Source: Marinilabiliaceae bacterium UBA5213
GTDB lineage: Bacteria > Bacteroidota > Bacteroidia > Bacteroidales > Marinilabiliaceae
Reading direction: 5' to 3'
NCBI GenBank assembly: GCA_002412555.1
Contig: DHVH01000211.1
Coordinates: 1 to 7,175, forward strand
DNA length: 7,175 nucleotides
Positions within the stretch are counted from its first letter, which is position 1. Each line of letters opens with the position of its first letter. The notes beneath the pieces were generated by a model that saw nothing but the letters and a program-made list of their open reading frames with translations, did not search any database and had not been told where the DNA came from. The position numbers were made by a program, and so were the translations under genes. Positions 1-7,175 of the stretch are shown here, one piece after another.

Positions 1-3000
1 TCTAAACGAGCCACATCCCGATGAACATCACCGGTTGCCACCATTGAAAGAATTTTCATCTTAGCGTCAGAGAACAAAATGCGTTCCATTTCGATCAAAA
101 TTTCACGCATGATATTGCGCTCCTCCGGATCGTCCAACACATAGTTGTTGGGGTGGAATGTTTTCTTATTGTGAATGTATTTCAATATGGTAGCCTTGCT
201 AAAGCGGGAAGCCACAATATTGAAATTCAGATTTTTGATTTGCGGAATGTTCCTGTAAATCTGCGGTAACAGGTTCTCGTATATTTTGGTAAAGGCGCGA
301 CTGCGAATAAACTCTTCCACATTGCGGCAGTCACCTACGTCGCCCTGAAACTCAATCACAGAATTATTGGAATCGCCAATGGTTGTAATGGCTACACCAC
401 TCACATGCGGTGAAGCATGGTATAAGGAGCGATTATCGTTGATTTTAAGCGACTTGTTAAGCTGTTTTTTCAGGTCGCGTACCGCTTTGAAATCTTCGAT
501 CACCAATTCCATCCAGAGGTTATCTTTCAAAGCAGGAAAAACTTTTTTAATCAGCTCTTCGCTATTGCTGTTCTTCCCAGCTGCATCACGCACCTCCTGG
601 TATTTTTTCCAGTAGTTCAGGAAAATAGTCAAGGCCGCACGAATCTCCTTCTCAAAGATTTCATATCCTTTGCTGCTGCCATCCAGGTAGCCACCCAATG
701 AAAATCTTACGATACCCGTTTTATAGGGCAGGGCGCAAATCCCACGTTGCTCACCAATGGCTTTACAAAAGACTTCCAAATCGTTGTACGAACCATAACG
801 GTTAAACAACAAATTAAACAGATAAGAACCATCGGAGTCGATGACCTGAATATTCTCCGTCTCCAAATGCTCAATCACTTCGGCAGCCACTTTTTTAGCC
901 ATGGACAGACGGAGGTTAGATTCGGTACGGAAATTTTTATTAACCCTGAACTTGTTCAGGCCTTTTACTAACTTCTCTGAGTAAAAAACGAAGAAGGGAA
1001 CCTCTTTGTATTTGAAGTCATCCGGCAAATTAAGGATGTCCAATTTGGCCAGACTTACCAATTCCTCAAGCAGAAACAAATGCAAAGGACTACCCTCAAA
1101 CATGGATACAGACTTTTCTCCACCGGTCTTCGCACCTGGCATAGCCTTTGTCTGCTCTATAATAAAGGTTTCAATAACCTTGCTTATTTTACTCCGTGAC
1201 GCATTCTTGGGTAATTCAACTTCCAGCTTATCCTTAAGCGCTTTTGACTTAATGGCCACCGCAAGTACTTCGTTAAGAAAATACAAGGAAGCACTGTTGC
1301 CACGAACTGAAGCGTTGCGCTCATTGGCGTATTCAACCACTTCATTCATAGCCGGAGTGGCAACGATGGCACCTAAACGATCACCAGAACCAGCCAGGTT
1401 CTTGGTTGTCGACAAGGAAGATACCACACGGATTTTCGACAATAAATTTTCGTTATTGAAAACGTAACGTGAAATAGAGCGCCATTTGGGCAATAATTCA
1501 TCGTCAATTTTTACACTGTCGGTATACGCCTCATCCAACAACAAGGTAATTTTGCTGTTGTTGACAAACTTCAGGAAATCAATCAGGTTCTCACGGTTAA
1601 AATCAGAATAACCTGTTGGATTTGAAGGATCGTTAATAATAATGGTCAGGTTCTCGCAGAAACGATCCCACAGATTGCTACTGGGGTCAAATAACTGTAA
1701 GGTACTTTTGATGCGACCCAATTTCTGATGAATGCGATCGTAATCGAGACGCTGGTTATCCAGGTTCTCAATTTCAATGTCGAAAGGATTGATGTCGAAA
1801 CGCACCTCTGAAAACAGATCGGTATATTCCCAGGCCAGTACTTTATTGTAAACAATGTAAGGCTTTGGCTGACTGTCCTTATTAAAGAGCAAGTCGCGAA
1901 TAATCATCTGCACATCGTCACTGATGGAAGTCTTATCCAGATTACCAAGGTCACTGACAAAGCCACGGATAATTTTTTGCTCCTCTTCCGACTTGTGCTC
2001 ATAATCTTTGTACACACCCAAATCGATCAGCACATTGCGGAAACGTCCCTTGTTATCAGCTTCATTGTCCACTTTGGCAATGTACTTCTGATAGCGCTCC
2101 AAAAACAGGTTGACACCAAAGTTTTTGTGGAAATGATTATGCAAAGTACGTTTGTAGTTATCTGGTATAAAATCCAAAATAACACTGCAGCGCTTTATGG
2201 TAGCGGCATCCAAAGGTGCCAACTGACGTTTGGTCAGATAGTCACCATAAGTCCGAATTTGGTTGCGACCGCCTCCTTCGAGGATGGTAGCAATGCGAAC
2301 CGCCGGGGTGTTGCTATAAAAATATTTTCTGATTTTGGCTTCGAAATCCTCAATCAGCGCTTTATTCTGAGCTTTGCGTTTGTTACTTTCAACTGTATTC
2401 TCTATAAACTGGATAAAATCACGCAAACGCGCCAAAGAATATCTGTCGATCAGAATTTGACGGGTAAAACCGTCAAATTTATAAAGACTGGTATTTTTGT
2501 GTCCATCGTTGATCTCTCCCAGTTGTTCCTGCTTCAATTCCTGAAGCTCCTGGTTGTAGTCTTCAATTTTCTGATCAATCAACACTTTAAACTCACGAAG
2601 ATTCTTGCTGTTTACATTTTCGAGAATCAAGCGCAGGTTCAATTGCGTGTTGGCCGGGGCACCCAGTTTTTTGGTGTGCACCTTATTAAGCGTATTGATG
2701 ATGCTGTTGTGGAAGCTAAATACCAGAGAGGTGTTGGAGGCGACCGACTCAGGGGAATCATCAATCACAACAATGCGTGACAGAAAAGGGAACCATTTAG
2801 ATCCCAAAAACATATTCTTGCGCATATGTTTTACTTTCACCACAAAAACGCTGGAGGTATCTGCCTCCATCATTTCATACAGCTCATCTCCTTTTATATT
2901 CTCAACAACGCGCACACAGTCAGCACCGAACACTTCTCCTTTGATCAATTCCACAGCCATGTCAGAATTACCCGACACAACAGTACGAATTAAACCATTC

Positions 3001-3644
3001 AGACCTTTAAAATTAACGGCCCACTCGGTACGGTGCAAAAAGTTGCTCTTTTCAGCCTTGGTGGTGTAATGGGTACTCTGATTGATCATTTGATCCAGGG
3101 TATCCATCAGATAGTTCCAATGTGCCTCGTCAATGTCGCCAATTACGCCAATCACATCCCGAAAACGGCGTAACTCCTGCGTAGGATTGCCAATGATCAC
3201 ACGTGCCAGATAGTCGATGGTGGTCTCCGTTACCGGAGGGGTACCAACAGACAAATCATGACCGGAACGTATATTTTGAATCCAATTCTTCTTTTCTTTA
3301 CCAACAATATCATTATCAGCAAAATAACCAAGCTTTTGATTAAATTTCTGCTTAAGAGAGGTATAAATAAATGCTTTAGAATCCTCATGCGGATAAAGCA
3401 TTAAGGTTACATCTGAATAACCGGGAATTTCTTCCTGGAATTTCAATAAGTACTTCTGAATCTCAGCCTGCTGACGAGCCGGATCAATGGGCTCTTCGTA
3501 GCAGAGCCGCACAAACGACTTGAGATTGTCGAAGACATAATTGGGTAGAAATACCTCTGCCCGTTCCCCCAGCGACCTGTACAGGTCGATGTATTCACGT
3601 GCCTCTTTTCTTAAAAAAGCTTTAGGGAGTCCTTCGATTTGCAT
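1..3644 (-). CDS. Giant PLP-dependent class I/II aminotransferase-like protein, 3' end cut by window edge
   Basis: The frame is open from ATG at 3644 to the left edge: 1214 full codons and no stop. An in-frame TAA lies 18 bases upstream with no start between, which fixes the start. The catalytic core is a fold-type I (aspartate aminotransferase-like) PLP enzyme: NPTG at residues 675-678, DEAY at 704-707 and a Schiff-base lysine K748 in a STTKNLAGSGDRLG motif, followed by R756. The D-Y-K-R spacing (704, 707, 748, 756) resembles D222, Y225, K258, R266 of aspartate aminotransferase. R980 in VRFSLGG would match the carboxylate-binding R386. The family is usually about 400 residues. Here roughly 480 residues precede the core, extra sequence separates K748 from R980, and at least 200 residues follow. 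I see no signal peptide or membrane segment, so it is probably cytoplasmic. Transamination is the likely chemistry, but substrate is unknown and a lyase or decarboxylase of the same fold is possible. It has its own candidate promoter and follows the hflKC terminator. Confidence 0.92.
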   Translation of the reverse strand, partial: MQIEGLPKAFLRKEAREYIDLYRSLGERAEVFLPNYVFDNLKSFVRLCYEEPIDPARQQAEIQKYLLKFQEEIPGYSDVTLMLYPHEDSKAFIYTSLKQKFNQKLGYFADNDIVGKEKKNWIQNIRSGHDLSVGTPPVTETTIDYLARVIIGNPTQELRRFRDVIGVIGDIDEAHWNYLMDTLDQMINQSTHYTTKAEKSNFLHRTEWAVNFKGLNGLIRTVVSGNSDMAVELIKGEVFGADCVRVVENIKGDELYEMMEADTSSVFVVKVKHMRKNMFLGSKWFPFLSRIVVIDDSPESVASNTSLVFSFHNSIINTLNKVHTKKLGAPANTQLNLRLILENVNSKNLREFKVLIDQKIEDYNQELQELKQEQLGEINDGHKNTSLYKFDGFTRQILIDRYSLARLRDFIQFIENTVESNKRKAQNKALIEDFEAKIRKYFYSNTPAVRIATILEGGGRNQIRTYGDYLTKRQLAPLDAATIKRCSVILDFIPDNYKRTLHNHFHKNFGVNLFLERYQKYIAKVDNEADNKGRFRNVLIDLGVYKDYEHKSEEEQKIIRGFVSDLGNLDKTSISDDVQMIIRDLLFNKDSQPKPYIVYNKVLAWEYTDLFSEVRFDINPFDIEIENLDNQRLDYDRIHQKLGRIKSTLQLFDPSSNLWDRFCENLTIIINDPSNPTGYSDFNRENLIDFLKFVNNSKITLLLDEAYTDSVKIDDELLPKWRSISRYVFNNENLLSKIRVVSSLSTTKNLAGSGDRLGAIVATPAMNEVVEYANERNASVRGNSASLYFLNEVLAVAIKSKALKDKLEVELPKNASRSKISKVIETFIIEQTKAMPGAKTGGEKSVSMFEGSPLHLFLLEELVSLAKLDILNLPDDFKYKEVPFFVFYSEKLVKGLNKFRVNKNFRTESNLRLSMAKKVAAEVIEHLETENIQVIDSDGSYLFNLLFNRYGSYNDLEVFCKAIGEQRGICALPYKTGIVRFSLGGYLDGSSKGYEIFEKEIRAALTIFLNYWKKYQEVRDAAGKNSNSEELIKKVFPALKDNLWMELVIEDFKAVRDLKKQLNKSLKINDNRSLYHASPHVSGVAITTIGDSNNSVIEFQGDVGDCRNVEEFIRSRAFTKIYENLLPQIYRNIPQIKNLNFNIVASRFSKATILKYIHNKKTFHPNNYVLDDPEERNIMREILIEMERILFSDAKMKILSMVATGDVHRDVARL

Positions 3645-3743
3645 GGTTGAATAATCGTTTTAGTTTAAAAATAAAAATACCTCCATCAAACAGCCATTTT
3701 GCGAATTTATAGCTATTACCGCTCATAATTCTACAAAATGTCA

Positions 3744-3775
3744 CAAATATAGGTAAAAAAGCAAGAGAATTGTAA
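3744..3775 (-). promoter_or_regulatory. Candidate Bacteroidota-type promoter for the giant aminotransferase gene
   Basis: On the minus strand, TATATTTG (3744-3751) matches the Bacteroidota -7 consensus TAnnTTTG exactly. The -33 TTTG element is poor: the nearest candidates are TTGG sequences about 24 bases or more upstream, longer than the usual spacing of about 19-21. The position, just after the hflC terminator and about 90 bases before the ATG at 3644, fits. It is a motif match only and AT-rich DNA gives chance hits. Confidence 0.4.
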
Positions 3776-3841
3776 CCAACCAATAAGTTTTGCTATCTCT
3801 ATGTGACAATTTAACGTTTCTTAGACTGCCTTACAACTCAA

Positions 3842-3883
3842 AAAGCTTGCTAATCAACAGTTATTCAGCCTATTGATTAGCAA
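3842..3883 (-). terminator. Rho-independent terminator of hflKC
   Basis: Read on the minus strand, TTGCTAATCAA (3873-3883) pairs perfectly with TTGATTAGCAA (3847-3857), giving an 11-bp stem with a 15-base loop, followed by GC and then TTTTT (3840s). It begins about 10 bases after the hflC stop codon. The stem is AT-rich but long, and the T run lies only on the minus-strand side, so it should end transcription coming from hflC and not from the opposite direction. Confidence 0.72.
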
Positions 3884-3893
3884 ACCTGACCAC

Positions 3894-4847
3894 CTACTTC
3901 ATATCCTTTAGATACTTGTACAATTCACTTTTGGTAGATAGAATAATTTGAGTTTCAGCGTCAAAAGTTTTCTCAAAAGTTTCCATAGCCTTCAAAAAGG
4001 CATAAAGCTCGCGCGAAGCCGCTGATCGGTTATAAACCTCAGCATAAATTGATGCCGCCTGTGCATCGGCTTTTCCCATTATTCCTTCTGCATCTTTAAA
4101 CGCAGCTGATTGAATGGTTTGCAAATCCCGCTCCTTTTCACCGTTGATGACAGACGCATCTCCTTGTCCCTCAGAACGAAACTCGTCGGCAATGCGCATA
4201 CGCTCACTTTTCATCCGGTTATAGACTTGTTCACGCACTTCAGGCACATAATTAATGCGCTTAATCTTAAAGTCCAATATGGCGATGCCCAAATCACTGG
4301 CTTGCTTATTGGCCGATTCCCGAATCATATGCTGAATTTTCTCACGCCCTACTTCAATAACAACTAAAGAGTCTGATATCATTTCAGCAATTACGCCAGA
4401 AGAGAGCGGTGTACGGTTACTTGTTCGAACCACCTCTTCGAGGTTGTGATTGGCCACATGGTCACGCGTTTCACCATCTAAAATATCGGCAATACGCGAC
4501 ATGGCACCCCGCTCATTGGTCAGGCGAATAAAAAACTTCAGGGGATCAGTAATTTGCCAGCGAGCATAGGAGTCCACAAAAATAAACTTCTTATCCTTGG
4601 TCGGTATTTGATTGGCATCGCCATCCCACTCCAAAAACCGCTTATCAAAGAAATTGGTTGTCTGAATAAAGGGCGTCTTGAAATTTAAACCAGGAGTCAA
4701 TATGGCTTCACCAACGGGGCGTCCAAACTGAGTGATGACCACCTGCTCAGTTTCTTTGACGATAAAAACACTATTGAAGACAATTATTACAACTACCAAC
4801 AGTGCAAAAATTAATAGGATGGGATTATTCTTCATTTTTCGATTCAT
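3894..4847 (-). CDS. hflC: HflC, SPFH/prohibitin-family membrane protein of the HflKC complex
   Basis: The product is a 317-residue partner of HflK. In Escherichia coli, HflK and HflC form a large membrane cage around FtsH and modulate its degradation of membrane proteins. One membrane segment spans about residues 9-28 after a basic, lysine-rich start, and the bulk is predicted outside the cytoplasm. The SPFH domain begins at about residue 35 (VVITQFGRPVG, then TPGLNFKTPF). The helical C-terminal part, rich in E, A and K (about 205-275), includes the HflC-typical GKADAQAASIYAEVYN region, and the end (LYAFLKAMETFEKTF, about 281-295, then the SELYKYLK tail) matches the E. coli HflC end in pattern. 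The ATG at 4847 is one base after the hflK stop, implying translational coupling; Met5 is an alternative start that would remove only four residues. Length is near the family norm. Confidence 0.95.
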   Translation of the reverse strand: MNRKMKNNPILLIFALLVVVIIVFNSVFIVKETEQVVITQFGRPVGEAILTPGLNFKTPFIQTTNFFDKRFLEWDGDANQIPTKDKKFIFVDSYARWQITDPLKFFIRLTNERGAMSRIADILDGETRDHVANHNLEEVVRTSNRTPLSSGVIAEMISDSLVVIEVGREKIQHMIRESANKQASDLGIAILDFKIKRINYVPEVREQVYNRMKSERMRIADEFRSEGQGDASVINGEKERDLQTIQSAAFKDAEGIMGKADAQAASIYAEVYNRSAASRELYAFLKAMETFEKTFDAETQIILSTKSELYKYLKDMK

Positions 4848-4848
4848 T

Positions 4849-5838
4849 TTACTTATTAGTAGTTTTATTCTGGCTCATTTGCATCTGCAAAAGGGGCAAT
4901 ACATTGGTGCCTTCCTGATCGGTAATGATTTTATTACCCAGATTAGGCAACACGCGTTGCATGGTTTCCAGATAAATCCTACGCTTGGTTACCTCAGGTG
5001 CTTTGATGTACTCTAAATAAAGCATATTGAAACGCGAAGCCTCACCCAATGCATTATTCACCCGAGCAGTGGCATAACCTTCTGCCTTCTGAATGGTCTC
5101 CCGGGCTTGTCCACGTGCATGAGGAATCACTCTGTTGTACTCCGATTTAGCCTGGTTAATAAGGGTTTCCTTTTCCTGCTGTGCCTCATTAACAGCATTA
5201 AAAGCCGCCTTAACCGGATCGGGTGGATTCACATCCTGCAAAACCACCTGCTCTACACGAATACCTAAGAAATATTCATCGCAAAGCAACTGAATCTGCT
5301 CCTTAACAGCCAGAGCAACCTCTGTCCGTCCTACAGTTAGCACTTCATTGACGGTACGATCACCCACCACCTGACGCATGGCCGATTCCGAAATATCGCG
5401 CAAAGTACTTTCGGCATTCCTCACCTTAAACAAATAGTTATAGGCATTACTAATCCTATATTGAACTACCCATTCTACATCGGCCAGGTTCAAATCGCCG
5501 GTCAACATTAACGATTCTTCAGCAGTTCCACGCTTGGTGTATTCCGAACGTACATCAGATGAAATGGTGCGAAAACCAAATTCTTGCTTCTGTTGTCGCT
5601 CAACAGGCACTTTCTGCACAATCTCTATCAAAGGAATCTTAAAGTTAAGACCTGGATCTACCTCACGGGTATATTTGCCAAAGCGGGTAATTATGCCTAC
5701 CTCTTCAGCACCCACCTGAAAAAAGCCAGTCCACACCACTATCAAAACAAGAATACCCAAAAGAACCTTTTTAATGTTCTTAAAGATTGTCTGCACAAAT
5801 GGAGGGATTTCAATACCATCAAACTGATTTGTTGTCAT
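4849..5838 (-). CDS. hflK: HflK, SPFH/prohibitin-family membrane protein of the HflKC complex
   Basis: This 329-residue protein should pair with HflC in the membrane to form the FtsH-modulating complex. A short N-terminal tail of about 24 residues precedes one membrane segment (about 25-40). The SPFH domain follows (VGIITRFGKY at 47-56, DPGLNFKIPLIE at 61-72). The family-typical DVNPPDPVKAAFNAVNEAQ (202-220) leads into a long charged helix (about 215-275). The stretch KAPEVTKRRIYLETMQRVL (279-297) matches the conserved HflK C-terminal region. It lacks the long glycine-rich N-terminus of the E. coli protein (about 419 residues), so it is shorter. The start is firm: an in-frame TAG lies six bases upstream of the ATG. 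No clear Shine-Dalgarno sequence is present. It is first in a two-gene operon with hflC; no ftsH, hfq or hflX is visible in the window. Confidence 0.95.
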   Translation of the reverse strand: MTTNQFDGIEIPPFVQTIFKNIKKVLLGILVLIVVWTGFFQVGAEEVGIITRFGKYTREVDPGLNFKIPLIEIVQKVPVERQQKQEFGFRTISSDVRSEYTKRGTAEESLMLTGDLNLADVEWVVQYRISNAYNYLFKVRNAESTLRDISESAMRQVVGDRTVNEVLTVGRTEVALAVKEQIQLLCDEYFLGIRVEQVVLQDVNPPDPVKAAFNAVNEAQQEKETLINQAKSEYNRVIPHARGQARETIQKAEGYATARVNNALGEASRFNMLYLEYIKAPEVTKRRIYLETMQRVLPNLGNKIITDQEGTNVLPLLQMQMSQNKTTNK

Positions 5839-6082
5839 ATAAATCTATTAATAAATGAAAATTCTTCTATTACTATTTAAGAGTTCGTTATTGTTTTGTA
5901 AATCACTGATTTTAAACAACTTGCACTTTCTGGCTGCAAAAACATAAGTTGCTGAATATCATGTATTTAATTTTACCTATCAACCTAATGATCCCGCTTC
6001 GCGGGACTACGCTTCGCTTGTCTCCAACCTAACGATCTATTGGCTATTAAACTTGTTTTAATAATCAATTAATCAGATTGGT
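5839..6082. other. Intergenic spacer between the trehalose gene and hflK
   Basis: This AT-rich stretch has no coding frame I can support and contains the GC-rich repeat element at 5981-6037. An AT-only inverted repeat (TATTAAA / TTTAATA, 6045-6063) follows the trehalose gene but has no T run on the minus strand, so I do not call it a terminator. The hflK promoter is probably here. A TTTG at 5937-5940 on the minus strand could be a -33 box, but the sequence about 20 bases on (TTTAAAAT) is a poor -7 match; TATGTTTT just before it is another weak candidate. Neither is good enough to annotate separately. Confidence 0.6.
5981..6037. repeat. Compact GC-rich palindromic repeat element flanked by imperfect direct repeats
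   Basis: The element stands out from its AT-rich surroundings. Its ends are CAACCTAATGATC (5981-5993) and CAACCTAACGATC (6025-6037), 12 of 13 bases identical. Between them is a perfect hairpin TCCCGC-TTC-GCGGGA (5992-6006), then a second copy of the core CGCTTCGC (first 5995-6002, second 6010-6017, period 15) within a weaker GAC...GTC inverted repeat. The form resembles dispersed REP-like intergenic palindromes, but one copy cannot prove that it is repeated in the genome. There is no T run after the hairpin on either strand. Confidence 0.55.
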
Positions 6083-7175
6083 TTAGTGCGCTAAAACTTT
6101 TAAAAACTTGCGCACAGCATCCACCGTTTCCAACTTATAGTTGGCACTGGTATGCTTAATACCTACCTTAATGGTAATGGCTGTTTCAGGCAGTTCACGG
6201 AAAAGGAATTCATCGGTCCAGTCGTCGCCCACAGCCATTATAAAATCGGCATCCATATTCATCAAAAAACTATTGGCAGCAGCACCTTTGTTGATACCTC
6301 CGGTTTTTACTTCCACCACTTTGTTGCCTTCCATAATTTCCAGGTTGTTATTGGCCACCAGCTCGGTTAACTCATCCCGCAGCTCCTTGGCACGAAACTC
6401 GCCCAGTTCGGCTTCCGCTTTGCGGTAATGCCAGACCAGGGAATAGTTTTTCTCTTCCAGAAAGGTGCCCGGTGTACGATCCACGTAATTATCCAGTACA
6501 GGTCGAATCATGGGCATCCATGAGTTGGAGGCATTGGTCAGCATTTGCCAGTCTTCACCTTTTCGGCGCAGCCAAACACCATGCTCGCAAATGAGATTCA
6601 CCTCTTGTCCTTCAAACCATTTTCCCAAGGTCTCTTTGTCCCGACCACTAATAATGGTCACTATGTTCTTATCATTACTGGTGAGACTCGCAATCAAATT
6701 CTTCAAATCAGAATCGGGCTCCACCTCCTGGGGATTGTCTTGAAAACCTTTTAGTGTCCCATCATAATCGAGGAAGATGGCTCTTTTTGAAGCCTTGTCG
6801 TACTTTTTAACGATCTCAGCACTGATTTTATCGGTGATTTTCTTCGCCAGAAAGTCTTTCTGAAGGCGGTTAACCCGTTGCAAGGCACCTACAAAATCCT
6901 TGGCCCACTTAAATACATCGTAACGCTTTAAGCGCTTTTGCATGGTAAGCATCCGTGAAGTCTGCTCCTCCTTGGTCATTTCCAAGGCCTGAAGAATAGC
7001 TCTTTCAGTTTCATCCTCATCATTGGGATTAATCACGATGGCTTCACCCATTTCTTTAACAACGCCGGCCATTTCACTTAACACCATAACCCCGGTTTGG
7101 TTGATGCGGGAGGCCACATATTCTTTGGCCACCAGATTCATGCCATCCCTCACCGGAGTAATCAATGCCACATCG
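6083..7175 (-). CDS. otsA/otsB: Bifunctional trehalose-6-phosphate synthase/phosphatase (OtsA-OtsB fusion), 5' end cut by window edge
   Basis: The frame enters at the right edge (first full codon GAT at 7174) and ends at TAA 6083-6085. The start is outside the window: the GTG at 7171 is an internal valine in DVALITPVRDG. Counting that valine as 1, residues 1-105 are the end of a GT20 trehalose-6-phosphate synthase, with the DGMNLVAKE loop (D9, N12, E17) that in E. coli OtsA contacts the UDP-glucose donor, then VLSEMAG and INPND. From about residue 128 a HAD-family trehalose-6-phosphate phosphatase follows: DYDGTL (D135 nucleophile, D137 acid/base), SGRD (175-178), EHGVW (196-200), K295 in GGINKG, and Mg-binding GDDWTDE (315-321). 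All catalytic HAD motifs are intact. Together the domains would make trehalose from UDP-glucose and glucose-6-phosphate in the cytoplasm, usually for osmotic and stress protection. Full-length fusions are about 730 residues, so roughly half is missing. Confidence 0.96.
   Translation of the reverse strand, partial: DVALITPVRDGMNLVAKEYVASRINQTGVMVLSEMAGVVKEMGEAIVINPNDEDETERAILQALEMTKEEQTSRMLTMQKRLKRYDVFKWAKDFVGALQRVNRLQKDFLAKKITDKISAEIVKKYDKASKRAIFLDYDGTLKGFQDNPQEVEPDSDLKNLIASLTSNDKNIVTIISGRDKETLGKWFEGQEVNLICEHGVWLRRKGEDWQMLTNASNSWMPMIRPVLDNYVDRTPGTFLEEKNYSLVWHYRKAEAELGEFRAKELRDELTELVANNNLEIMEGNKVVEVKTGGINKGAAANSFLMNMDADFIMAVGDDWTDEFLFRELPETAITIKVGIKHTSANYKLETVDAVRKFLKVLAH

Larger units (their letters stand above)
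3645..3893. other. Intergenic spacer between hflC and the giant aminotransferase gene
   Basis: This 249-bp AT-rich stretch has no coding frame that I can support. Next to hflC it carries an inverted repeat with a T run on the minus strand (terminator), and in the middle a TAnnTTTG-like box (candidate promoter). The roughly 90 bases between that box and the ATG at 3644 would be a 5' leader. I see no riboswitch-like structure in it, and no Shine-Dalgarno sequence precedes the ATG, which is common in Bacteroidota. Confidence 0.7.

Noticed and set aside
1006..1467. A 153-codon plus-strand open frame
   Set aside because: It is antisense to the PLP-lysine region of the aminotransferase, which is clearly the coding strand; its serine/leucine-rich translation is typical of a shadow frame.
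1646..1855. A 69-codon minus-strand open frame
   Set aside because: It is in a different frame inside the giant gene, just upstream of its NPTG motif, and shows no family features.
1977..2780. A 267-codon plus-strand open frame
   Set aside because: It lies fully antisense to the giant aminotransferase gene, whose frame is continuous here and carries recognisable motifs further along; the plus-strand translation is low in charge balance and resembles no family.
5992..6006. GC hairpin as an intrinsic terminator
   Set aside because: The stem is good but neither strand has a T run directly after it; it fits better as part of the repeat element.
6045..6063. AT-rich inverted repeat as a terminator of the trehalose gene
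   Set aside because: The 7-bp stem is entirely A-T and no T run follows on the minus strand, so it is too weak to call.
7169..7171. GTG as the start of the trehalose gene
   Set aside because: The frame stays open to the window edge and the residues before it continue the conserved GT20 sequence (DVALITP), so this is an internal valine.

Overview
The window looks like a piece of a Bacteroidota chromosome (my inference). The reasons are AT-rich intergenic DNA, start codons without clear Shine-Dalgarno sequences, a TAnnTTTG-type promoter candidate, a fused trehalose-6-phosphate synthase/phosphatase, and an HflK without the long glycine-rich N-terminus of the enterobacterial protein. All four genes read on the minus strand, so transcription runs from high to low coordinates.

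Layout in the direction of transcription: (1) 7175-6083, the 3' half of a fused OtsA-OtsB trehalose biosynthesis enzyme, cut by the right edge. (2) 6082-5839, a 244-bp AT-rich spacer holding a compact GC-rich repeat element with two CGCTTCGC cores flanked by a 13-bp imperfect direct repeat. (3) 5838-4849 hflK and 4847-3894 hflC, separated by one base, encoding the two SPFH-family membrane proteins of the HflKC complex that surrounds and modulates the FtsH protease. (4) 3893-3645, a spacer with a good intrinsic terminator for hflKC and a candidate promoter for the next gene. (5) 3644-1, a very long reading frame (at least 1214 codons, cut by the left edge) with a PLP-dependent fold-type I aminotransferase core inside a much larger protein. 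Because it runs off the edge with no stop codon it is easily missed in favour of shorter antisense frames.

The genes do not form an obvious single pathway: trehalose synthesis, membrane proteolysis control and an aminotransferase-like giant protein are adjacent but appear to be separate transcription units. The part most worth attention is the giant aminotransferase. Its catalytic residues keep the spacing of aspartate aminotransferase, yet it carries about 480 unrecognised residues in front, an enlarged small domain, and at least 200 residues behind. I saw no RNA genes, CRISPR arrays, insertion sequences or phage genes.
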